Positions 23,709 through 34,374 of a stretch of DNA of 64,000 nucleotides are shown here, one piece after another; within the stretch, counting starts at the first letter, position 1, and the number at the start of each line of letters is the position of its first letter. Location: the NCBI RefSeq assembly GCF_002105155.1, contig NW_019029041.1:172015-236014 (forward strand). Reading direction: 5' to 3'. A program made the translations under genes and the position numbers. The DNA is from Lobosporangium transversale. Taxonomy: Eukaryota; Mortierellomycota; Mortierellomycetes; Mortierellales; Mortierellaceae. A model generated the notes under the pieces. That model ran no database searches, was not told where the DNA came from, and saw only the letters and a program-made list of their open reading frames with translations.

Positions 23709-26700
23709 ATGACCCTACCCAAGAGACCAAGTTTGACATTACAACGATCCATTCTACCTACTCACTACAACATAAAGATCGTACCCTGTCCAGTCAATTA
23801 TTCATTCCTCGGCGAATGCTCCATTGAGTAAGATTTATTTTAATGTCTCTCTCCCTAATCGCTTTTTTTCCTTCTGTCGTGACATTGCATGCACGCAAGG
23901 CTGTCAGCAACTGTTGCTTGCAATAAGCTTTGTCTTTGAATTTTATTTCATCCCGGAGCTCTCCGATCCTCTTTCTATGTTCTATGCACTTCTGGGAAGT
24001 TTTGAACTATGGTTACACCCTCCGTTGTAGCAGCACCAGCCTTATGGAAGAACAGATCTGTGACATGAATGACTAAAAAAGTGTGGAATGGGGCAGACGA
24101 CACGTGGCCGATTGGAACCAGAGATGTTTGCTTGCACACTATTCGCTCTCACGATAATAATTTCTAATGTGTTGTATGATTGTTTAATAATATAGAATAT
24201 GTATTGCTGAACCAACATTTGGCATCACCTTGAATTCAAAAGAGCTCAACATTCAGACTGCCAATGCAAGAGACCATCTCAGAGGAATCAGGTAATAAGA
24301 TAAAAGCATAGATATTCTTTTCCTGTGTAAATTCCACATACAGCAGTGTATAAAGATATTGGAATTATGATTGCTCTTGAAAATCTTTGTTCCTGCCAAC
24401 TTCAGGCTTCATCTTTCTTTGAAACATGAAATGCAAAATGAAAGCTGCATGTTGGGTGACGAGAAGAAAATTGATGGGATAGTGGATAAGCATAGATCTA
24501 GATTACATGCAAACACGCATTCACCCGCTTTGTGTGTAACTTGTCACGAAATGATTTTAATCCTCGACGTTTTTTTTATACTTGTTGACTTTAATGCCAT
24601 TTTTCATAATACCCAAACTTCTCTATAACATGCTTCTAAAATCCATTCCTGATCACTCAATAGTATCACGGCAACAAGCGTAAGCTATAATGTTGAAGAA
24701 GAAACCATCACACTTGAATTTCCGCAGATCCTTGATGTAGGATCCTCATGGATCCTCGACGTCACATACATTGGTCTAGTCAACGATAAACTCAATGGTT
24801 TTTACCGATCAGTCTATACAGATGCAGATAATCATGTCCAGTAAGTCTTTTTTTTTTTTTTTTTTTTTTTCCTATGATATCTCGTCACATGGCAGCCCTT
24901 TGTTTGTTCCCATCAGTTGCAGTTATTGTTGGGCAAAGCAGTTTATCGGATTGCTCTCAAATGTTTGTGGTCCTTTTTTTCTTTTGTGTGAACAACAATC
25001 AACCAATATAATGCTTGCTCTACTAACTATCTCTTTGTTGCCACTTATCTTTCAGCCAATTGACAACGACCCAGTTCCAATCGACGCACGCAAGGAGAGC
25101 TTTTCCTTGTTGGGATGAGGTAACACCCTTGAAAAATAAAGCGTCGTATACCTTCAGTATAGTTCGTTTACTGAAATGCTTTTCTGTTATTATAATGTTG
25201 TAATATCTAGCCTGCTATCAAGGCAACGTTCTCATTGACGCTCGTGGCTCCTCAAGGGATGACGTGTCTATCGAACATGAGCATACAATCGAGAACAATT
25301 CTTGAAAATGGGATGCAGGAAGTCACGTTTATGAAAACCCCCATCATGTCCACCTATGTACGTTATCTTCAAGGGTGTATACCACATGGCTATGGTCTTG
25401 AAAGAGATTAAGCAAAAGCATTGCAAATTTTGATGTTCTCTTTTTAATTTTTGGGAATGACTTGTCGTTCTAGCTGTTAGCCTGGGTGATTGGCGATCTT
25501 GATTACATTGAAGCATATGCCTCAATGAACCCTAGTGGAGAACAGATTCGTTGTCGTGTCTATGCCCCTGTTGGGCTTGCTGATCAAGGTCGCTATTCTT
25601 TAGACCTCGCCATAAAGGTACATTACAATGCTAGACTCTATTTGTTTAGCCTTTACGGAAAATGTCTAAAATGTGGCCCTCATACGTACTATGATGTGTA
25701 TACCATGCCATCTAGTCGCTCGAATACTTTTCTCGCTTGTTTGATATACCTTATTCGCTACCCAAGCTGGACTTGGTGGCAGTACCTGATTTCGCGCCAG
25801 GAGCGATGGAAAATTGGGGATTAATTACTTTCCGAACATATGCACTTTTAATCGAAGAATATGGCTCCCAAGATCGTAAACATGAGATAGCTGCCACAGT
25901 AGTTCATGAGATTGCACATCAGGTAATAGCCATGATAATATCATTGAAGAACTAATCCTAACTATGAAGAGGAAAGTCTCAAGTCTAACCCATCTTCCTA
26001 ACCCCGTATGATAAATAGTGGCTCGGCAATTTGGTTACAATGGAGTGGTGGTCAGATCTATGGTTATTTGAAGGATTTGCTACTTATTTAGCTTACATCG
26101 TTCTGGATGAATTGTTTCCAACATGGGATATTTGGTCTGAATTTGTGAAAAGTATCCAAGAGGTACTGAAGCACGATTCTCTTCGTACCTCCCATCCTGT
26201 TGAAGTCGGAGTTGTCAACCCATCTGATATCACACAAATATTTGATGAAGTCAGTTACATGAAAGGTGCATCTGTGATAAGAATGCTAAGTGCCTGGCTG
26301 GGTCAAGACCAGTTCATGCTTGGTGTTCGAAAGTTCATCCACAAGTATATGTGGAATAATGCAAATACAGAAGACCTTTGGGAAACTTTAGCGGAGGAAT
26401 GCAGGGTCGATGTCCCTTCATTTATGAGTAAATGGACCAGACAGACAGGGGTTAGTTTCATGCATCTTCCTGGCTTCGTACTGTATTGCCTTGCGCTAAA
26501 AAGCATCACGGTCCTTTCAAACCTCATGCACAGTGTGATCTAATGTTTGTCTCTCCAATTGCTATTTAATATAGTATCCAGTGCTATCGGTTATCGAGAT
26601 CGATGAAACGACTATTCTAGTACGACAGAGCTTGTTCTTGTCAACAGGAGATGTTAGGGAAGAGGAAAATGCTTTAATTTGGCCCATCCCTTTGGGATTA

Positions 26701-28664
26701 GTAACAGCCAACGACCCAACTCCCCATAACATCATGATGGACACAAAGGAAATGGTTTTAAAGGTGGACACGACTCAGTGGTATAAGTTTAACATGGATC
26801 AGACTGGATTCTATAGAGTCTCGTATCCTTCCAAAGCTCTTGACCTGTTAGGGCAGGCATTTGGAACAGGGCAACTGAACACTGCTAATCGAGCTGGTTT
26901 GCTCACCGACGCAGCAGCATTGGTAGCTAGTGGAATTGCCCCTACAAGCAGCTTCTTGACCCTACTCAAGTACTTTGAGGATGAACAGAGCTACATGTAA
27001 GTTTCATAGGTGATTTAAGCCTGTTCATCATGCCCTTTTTTTTTCTTTTTTTTTTTTTTTTTTTTTTTCATCTTTCATTCCTAGAAGGACGTACCATTTA
27101 TATAATTTCTTTTTTATTGCTATAGGGTATGGACAGAAGTATCACTTAGACTACAGGAGCTTCTATCCGTTTGGCTTGAACAGCCAGAACCGATCATGGA
27201 TGCACTGAAGGAAGTTCAAAGACGTCTGTTCACTAAGATCGTCAAGCGCTTGGGATGGGATTTCCCTGAAGGGGAGGATCCCTCAACTGGTAACCTTCGA
27301 GCGGTCGCCATTCGTTTTGCGGGACGTGCTGGTGATCCAGAGTATGTTTTTGATATCATTTCTGACATGCATTCAAAAGAAATAGAAAAAAAAAAAAAAA
27401 AAAAGTCACCATAACATTGTGCTCAACGCCTGTTTGTCCGTTTATGCTCTTTAGAATTGTGGCAGAAGCTAGAAGACGGTTTAAGTCATTCATGAAGGAG
27501 AAGAATATGAGCGCCATTCCGCCAGACCTCCGGTTCCCTGTATTTGAAATTGTCATGAGGACTACACAAGGCGTAGAAGAATATGAGGATATCGTCAATT
27601 ATTACCGTGAAACCTTTGTACCTGCAGAAAAGGTGGTTGCGCTCTCATCCCTTGGTTACGGTAGCACACTAGAACTTGTTCATAAGACTTTAGCGTTTGC
27701 AATATCAACAGAAGTTCGAACACAGGATATTTTGAGCGCAATCGCCACGTTAAGATCATCTGTCGTTGGTCGCGCAGAACTATGGAACTTTATGCGGCAA
27801 CATTGGGATGTCTTGTACGAACGTCATTGTGACGACATTGGGTTTCTCGACTACTTTGTTGTGCTAAGTATCGAGTCATTTTCGACAATAGAAAGATATC
27901 GGGAAGTACAGGCATTCTTTGCTAATAAGGACACTAGCGCTTACGAACGTATCCTAGCAACGTGCCTGGAAGGTATCCGGATGAATATTCTGTGGTTAGA
28001 AAGGGATTGTAAAGATGTGGAACAATGGTTGCGAAGTAATGGATATCTTGCAGATACCTATCGACCCATGGACGGGAATAGCGCTAATGGGGCCCACCGA
28101 GAGCAACGTTATCTGGACGGATCACCATGTACGATGAATATGAATGGTAATTCATTAAAGGTACTGCCCAGCCATGATTCAAGTTTAGGGGCCACCTCTA
28201 ATGGTTCAATCAATGGTCATGGATTTTGTTTGACATCAAGTACGGTAGGGACATCACCATCGGGAGCATCCTCGGGTTCCTCTTCATCTCCAAATGAACA
28301 TCATCAAATTTCAGGCAGTATCTACACCTCAGATGGGCTCCACGTACCTTCTCGAGTATACATGAACGGTACAAGCCAAAGTTTAGAAGAACAAGCACAA
28401 CAGCTACTTCAGCGCCAGCAACACCAGCAACATCATGAATTGAGTCTACAGCATGAATATCAAACTCGTTATCAGCAACAACAACAGCAGCACCATCACC
28501 AATACTATCAGCAACAACTGGCTCAATCAGCTATAAGGCAAGGTGCCCTGACTCATAATCATAGTCATGGTCATAGCCATTTCGGACACTCCTTTGAGCC
28601 ACGTCCCAGAACATTGGAGCGAGAGATGGAGTTACTTAGCATGAGTGGTGACTATGAGTTTTGA
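23709..28664 (+). CDS. M1-family zinc aminopeptidase
   Basis: Eleven exons with consistent phase: 23709-23827, 24196-24291, 24664-24840, 25056-25119, 25211-25357, 25474-25617, 25716-25922, 26019-26450, 26575-26996, 27126-27341 and 27455-28664, giving about 1,077 aa. It cleaves N-terminal residues from peptides. The exopeptidase motif GAMENWG and the zinc site HEIAHQWLGN followed by WLFEGFATY (HExxH-18-E) are intact, and the intron at 25923 splits the motif right after HEIAHQ. The ERAP1-like C-terminal helical domain follows. The last ~200 residues are an extra low-complexity tail with Ser, Gln/His runs and a HNHSHGHSHFGH segment, absent from typical ~850-950-aa relatives. There is no signal peptide, so it is probably cytosolic, of the Aap1/Ape2/puromycin-sensitive type. 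A T-rich leader precedes the start. Confidence 0.92.
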
Positions 28665-28721
28665 TGCACTTTGTCAAATACTAATAAAATAACGTAATGA
28701 GGTAAAATATTAAGGATGAAG

Positions 28722-28900
28722 TTATTTGCACGGGCCCGTACACCCCTTATTTGTACGGCCCCCGTGCAAATAAATTTTTACTTATAAAAAAAATTATTTG
28801 CACTGCCCCGTACACACTCTATTTACACTGCTCCCCCCGTACAAATAAAAAAAAGTTATTTGCACGGGGGGTCTTTTTTTATTTGCACGGGGTCTCTTTT
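28722..28900 (+). repeat. left inverted arm
   Basis: Left copy of the inverted arm. Words such as ATTTGCACGGG, its complement-like CCCCGTGCAAAT and GCCCCGTACAC alternate with short A/T spacers. It is near-identical to the reverse complement of 30287-30455. Differences are mostly C/T or G/A changes (GTGC versus GTAC) and spacer length. Confidence 0.85.
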
Positions 28901-30286
28901 TCATCTACAAGCAGCAACGTGTATCCTACAGACTACATGATTCTGGCTTTATATAAATAAGTGGAGGTGAGTCTAGAGTAGAGAGGAGTCTGGAATTATT
29001 ACTGGTGGAAGTTGCAGCGCCGTGGGAGCTGCCAAACAGCTCATTTGTGACATACAAAAATACTACCATTAGACCCATATAGCGTATACGATGATTTAAA
29101 TTACCACTCACGTGGGGCAGACAAGAACCCTCTCTTTGTCCTCCTTCTTAGTTGGTGCAATGTTTTAACCTAATTGATATAACTTACTATGTATGTAATA
29201 TGGAGCTAAAGTTCAATAAATTTACCCTTTTATTAATGAGGCAATGTGGATAATCACTGAAGTTTTTGGGCAGTACAGGCTGAGGGAAACGGCAAGAAAT
29301 AAGATTGAAGACAGTGCTTCTCTTCATTACCATTTCAAGTGATTGTACAATATGAAGCTGGTCCTTTAGACGCAGTGAGCATCTACATGTGCTGCTGAGT
29401 ATGCAATACTGCGTGCTAAAGACGAACCAAGGTAAGTTGGCTATGATAATAAACTTGGAATGTAATGAGACAAAACTAAGGATTGTTGCGATTAGCAGTC
29501 ATTTATATGGGTTTTTACTATAGCTAAGGTTTTTACCCTTTTTATTTAACGAAGATCCCTGGATCATAATAAAGACATCTTTCTTTCGTTCTCGCTACTT
29601 ATTATGACCCTGGCATATTTCAATAACAGAAAAGAATATTTATGTCTCTTTTCTATCACTATTAGCCACGGTTATGCTATTAAAGTATTTTAGTCACTAA
29701 GATATAGAGATATAGGTGATTGTGCACGTTCGGCTTTGAGTGCGAACTGTCACCAACTATCAAAAGACAAGTAATATCGGGTAAGAAGATAGATATTCCA
29801 CAAAATAAGCTGAGGTCTACCCATTGTATTTTGATGAATTTGATAAACAGAAAGGGAAAAGAAAGAGAGTAGGTAGTAACACGGCACGCTATACATCGTA
29901 GAAATGAGTATGATTGTATGATTGTTTGTACATCTACCGACACAAACTACACGTTAGAGATTCCTAATAACTGAATTCATCGTTGTGTGCTTAATAGTGT
30001 GCGGAAATACCTAAGATGTATGCACGCGTTAAATGAAAGAAAGCATCGGGGAACCATAACAATGCAACCAACAAAAGTGCAAAGTAAAGCTGCATAGTAT
30101 ATTTCAACTATAGATAAATCATTTGTAATTCTGTATTTAGTCCCAGTCGCATAAAGAATGCCAACATCTACTCTGAGCTACATACGAACTTGATAAGATA
30201 TTCTGGTCAGTATTTGATGCTTAGGCAGCGGCTCTAGATCTAAGCCTGTGTCATGGAAGGCTTCCTGGTTATGGTGTTTAGGGCTA

Positions 30287-30455
30287 AAATAAAGACCCCG
30301 TACAAATAAAAAAAAAGACCCCCCGTGCAAATAATTTTTTTTTATTTGCACGGGGGAGCGGTGTAAATAAGGTGTGTACGGGGCAGTGCAAATAGATTTT
30401 TTAAATATTTGTACGACCCCCGTGCAAATAAGAGGTGTACGGGCCCGTGCAAATA
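30287..30455 (-). repeat. right inverted arm
   Basis: Right copy, inverted relative to 28722-28900. The inner hairpin TTTGTACGACCCCCGTGCAA (starting at about 30409) has the same + strand orientation as its left-arm counterpart, although the rest of the arm is inverted. Confidence 0.85.
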
Positions 30456-30548
30456 TCTTTTTTCATATTTAGCAACTAGGCTGCCAAATAGATTAATCCG
30501 AAAATGAGCGTATGCAGTTGTATAAAAAGTTTCTTAAGGCAAAAGAAT

Positions 30549-30621
30549 TGGAGAACCTGGGCATCGATCCCAGTGCCTCTCGCATGCTAAGCGAGCGCTC
30601 TACCATTTGAGCTAGATCCCC
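30549..30621 (-). tRNA. tRNA-Ala (AGC)
   Basis: Read on the minus strand, a 73-nt intronless cloverleaf fits. The acceptor stem is GGGGATC with GTTCTCC, the D arm GCTC/GAGC, the anticodon stem CTCGC/GCGAG with loop TTAGCAT (anticodon AGC), and the T stem CTGGG/CCCAG. The G3-U70 wobble pair, the main alanine identity element, is present. One T6-T67 mismatch weakens the acceptor stem. A TTTT terminator follows within 10 nt. CCA is not encoded. Confidence 0.9.
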
Positions 30622-30818
30622 TTTGGCGTGCTAAACTCATGTAAGCAAGCTGGATCCCCGATTCGCTCGAGGTTGTTGAAAAATTTCGAGCGATCACATT
30701 TATATATCCTTTTCTGAAAGTGGAGTCACGTGATATGCAGTTATTGTATATCTTTGGTTAATGGGTAAAAAGATAGACACAAAATCAGGAAAAGACAGAC
30801 AAGATTAACAAGAGAATA

Positions 30819-30839
30819 GACCTCGTGGGTCCTTGTTAT

Positions 30840-30873
<34 letters not shown>
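30819..30873 (+). mobile_element. orphan LINE 3' tail with poly(A)
   Basis: A 22-bp segment (GACCTCGTGGGTCC... to TTATC) plus 33 A. It matches the last 22 bp of the LINE at 34327-34348 with one mismatch. It is best read as an extremely 5'-truncated copy of the same family, into whose poly(A) the larger copy then inserted. Confidence 0.7.
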
Positions 30874-30874
<1 letters not shown>

Positions 30875-33800
30875 AATGTGTAGTATTCTCTCCTCAAAAG
30901 CAGTAACCGACAAACAGACAGCATATCTCATCAATAACGTCCTCATACCCAAGGTGCTTTATAGGATTTCGGCACAGATACTTCCTCCTTCTTTTGTGAG
31001 ACGAATGACAGGTAAGTATATGAAGCTATGTAAGAGCAAAGCACGTATGCCGTCAACCACACCCAACAGCATAATGCATCACCCTAGATTCTATGCAATT
31101 AAAAACTTAGAAGACGCACAGACAGAGGAGCAGATATCAACCCTATTCCTACGCCTAAATGACAATGGCTTGATGGGACGTATCTGTAGAGCACGTCTCA
31201 TTGCCCTCCAGAAGCGCTTTAGGACGAGCAAGCTCCCAACTGCAGAGCCGCACAAAATAAAAGCATACAAACACAACTTCGCATCAAGTGTCTGTAAACT
31301 AATGGCCGATCGACAAGTGAAGTTTGACTTGCAACTAGCAAACGATTTTGGGCTCCCTGGAAATGCTCTCAATATAGCAGACATGCTTCATGGCATTGTG
31401 GATGACCAGCCTGTGCGGGAATTAGCAGCAAGAGGAATATATTATGCTGAGCAAACTCTAGACGAGGATTCGTCACTCAAATCCTGGAATGAGGTACGTA
31501 CGAAAAGGAGAGACCCAAAGGCATCTCCAGCATGGTTCCACAATGTTCAAAATGCCCTTCATGAGTCCCTTTACACACACAACTTTATCGAAGTATGGTG
31601 TAGAGACAAAAAGAACATTCTTCAGAGACTAGACGAAGAGGAAGAGAGAGATTTAAGGGAGCTCCAACAGCTAAATGAGGCTGAAAACAATGAGAGAGCA
31701 GATGAACTACTCACAGAAGACAATATGTTGGAGGAGCAGCCCACTGAGGATGATGAGGATGATGAAGTTGGATATATAAGTTACCTCAGTGACGTGGAAG
31801 AAGACCCCAGAGAGCCACTTGATCCCCTAAGTGTAGAACAGCGGGAGGAAAGAGAAAGAAGAGCACAGTGTTACATACAAGAGGGTATGCAGGAGTATGA
31901 AGGATACACTGAGTCTGATCGCGAACTCCAAAAAGAATACTTGCGAGAAAATTTTGAAAAAAGAGAGCGTTTGAGAGAAAAAGAGCGCGAAGCTAACGAG
32001 AGGCATAGGCTGTGGAAAGATCCTCAAGGAAGGAAAATGTTACAATTTCGCGACCGTTTGGAAAGAGGGAAGAGGGAGCAATGGTTGCTAAGAAAAATAG
32101 AGTAACAGAGGAAAAAAGAAGAGGTGGAGAGAAGGAGAGTGTGGCGACGTGAACAGTGGGTGCAAGCCAAGCAAGAAGCCGCACACTCGAAGGCTATCGA
32201 AAGAGCTCGCCGTCAAGAACGCCTACGGTTACAGGCTAGGTTTCAAAGGCTCGATGAACAAGGAAGAAGAGAACAGCGACGACGAGCGGCTTTCAACCGA
32301 GCAAGACGTAGAGCACAAGAGCGAAACAAGATACGTGGACGCCATGAACTCGATGAACAAGCTCTCGATAGGAGGCTCAGGACGAAAGCGCAAGAAGAGA
32401 TGGACTCCTCAAGAACAAGGAATAATAAAATCCCAGAGGGTCATCATCGGTGGTTTGGCTCCTCTGAGTGCCTAGGTGTAGAGATCCCACAGGTTGACAT
32501 GGACAATATACTGCGTCAAAGAGAGAAACTATCAACGATGAGTCAGCTAACACTTTACTCCGATGGGTCCCTTGAAGAGGCAGGAAGAAGGGCGGCGCGG
32601 ATGGCTTTCGGGGTGGTGGCTCAGATAGGCCCAGAAAGCTTCTCAAATGTAGTTTCAGGTAGAGTCGATGGGTATGCTTCATCCACCAAGGCAGAGCTAG
32701 TAGGACTGTACGCAGCCATTCTAGTCAGTCCCCGTAACGTTCCAACGACTGTCTACATAGACAACATGGCGGTAGTGGTTCAGTTCAAGGACCTTGCTCA
32801 AAAGCGAGAAGCAAGCACTGAACGGCAGCGATTGCGATCCAAGTACGCAGTGTGGTGGGCAGCCATTTCGAGAGCGCTCTTTAAGCAGGGCGGGAAGGTA
32901 ACTGTGAAATGGGTCAAGGGCCATGCTGGGAATAGAGGCAATATAAGGGCAGACCAAGCCGCCAAAGATGCTCATTTTAGCGAAATGTGGACAATCAAAG
33001 GACTGGAACACAACGATCTGCGCTGTCACGCTATGTTCGAGAACGAGATGGTGGAGGATGATCTTAGACACCTGCTAAAACTCCAATCAGCAGTGAGAAC
33101 ACATTACTTGTGGGCGTCTCAGAACAGAGTCAGGAATTATATTGCAGACTGGCGAGAAGTAGAATGGAAAGCAAGCCTGCATATTCTTCACGATGGCAAC
33201 ACGCCTAGAGGCCTCTTCACCAGCCCAGCAGATTGTCACAAGAGAGCGCACAGAATAAAGAAGGTCCATGGTATGCTTCCTACACTCACTTATATGAGGC
33301 AATGGCGACCGGACCTGTATGAGACTGACATCTGCAGGATGTGTGAACAGGAGCAGGAGGACATAGAACACCTCTGGCGATGTCCCATGACACTGGACGA
33401 GCAATTGAAAGGTTGGAAGCAGGCCATAGAACTCATCACGAAGGATGGCAAAAGAGCATTAGTGAAGGAGAAGAAGCTCTGGGAAGACAAACAAGGGAAA
33501 ACACAGGAGCCAAACCTGAATAAAGGAGGTCCCTCGTTTACACCTGTAGCCGACAACGTGATTTGGGGCTCTTTGGAAGCGATGTTCAAGGGCGTCAGAG
33601 AGATTCGACATGCGAGCACTCTGTTTGGTGAGGAAGAGGTGGATATGGGACGGAGGAACGAGGGTGAGGATGCTCACTGGACTGTCCAAGACTTGTACCA
33701 CGGTTTGGTGCCGAAGGAACTGATACAAAAATGGAAGACGATCTTCAGAACCACAACATCGATCTCAAGGTACATTGTTTGCCGCTTTGTCAAGTCAATC

Positions 33801-34374
33801 GAGGAACTCGGCAGGACTGAAATCTGGAACAGACGCTGCAAAGTCGCCGTCAACTGGGAAAGAGACAATGGTATCACCTCTGTGAGCAAACGCGCCAGGG
33901 GACGCAACTGTGTTGGGAGGCACAGACGTAGCAGAGGTGAATTCTTTGGCTCTCACCAGGGACAACGACGAACAGCAGATGTGAAGGCGATCAGGACTGA
34001 GGCAGACCGGCGAGTGGCGGCAAGCTACCGGCAGCAGGGGGAATTGGCGATTATGGAGCGCCTGGAAAGCTGTAATTTTTTGATGATTGAGGACAGCGGC
34101 TAAAGGATGACCTTCGCGCACAACAGGTCAAGTAGGGAGTAGAGCCGTGCCACAGGTCCTCTGGGACCAAGGAAGTCTACTCAATGCTGACGTGGTTTAT
34201 GAACAGGATGTAGTACTGTGGCAGTATGACGATGCGGCTTCGGCCGATTATTGGATACCGCTTTATTTGCGACCCCAGTAATGGGGTAACCCATTTATAG
34301 AGCTAACATCTAAATAAATCCTACATGACCTCGTGGGTCCTTATTATCAAAAAAAAAAAAAAAAAAAAAAAAAA
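30874..34374 (+). mobile_element. 5'-truncated non-LTR retrotransposon (LINE) with RNase H
   Basis: This is the 3' part of a LINE. The frame starts in the region after the reverse transcriptase (thumb-like ...AYLINNVLIPKVLYR...), so the catalytic RT core is missing. A long Glu/Arg-rich coiled-coil linker follows. RNase H lies at about 32540-32990, with catalytic-type residues in YSDGS, KAEL, YIDN and the HAGNRGNIRADQAAKD block. A zinc knuckle, CRMCEQEQEDIEHLWRC, lies at about 33334-33384. One in-frame TAA at 32103-32105 breaks an otherwise single frame of 30825-34103. The 3' UTR ends with GACCTCGTGGGTCC... and 26 A (34349-34374). The copy is dead: it lacks its 5' half and carries a stop. It probably landed in the poly(A) of the orphan tail just upstream. 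Confidence 0.88.

Larger units (their letters stand above)
28722..30455. mobile_element. non-coding element with long terminal inverted arms
   Basis: Two arms of about 170-180 bp, 28722-28900 and 30287-30455, are inverted copies of each other and enclose about 1.39 kb of AT-rich DNA with no supported gene. The outer ends read ATTTGCACGGGCCCGTACAC. Each arm is built from several ATTTGCACGGGG-type words in both orientations, so each arm can also fold on itself. The outline fits a foldback or MITE-like non-autonomous DNA transposon. No transposase and no convincing target-site duplication were seen. It lies 57 bp past the aminopeptidase stop codon and 93 bp before a tRNA gene. Confidence 0.75.

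Noticed and set aside
28722-30455. CRISPR-like array
   Set aside because: The repeated GTGC/GTAC words are irregular, inverted and not separated by uniform unique spacers; this is a eukaryotic inverted-arm element.
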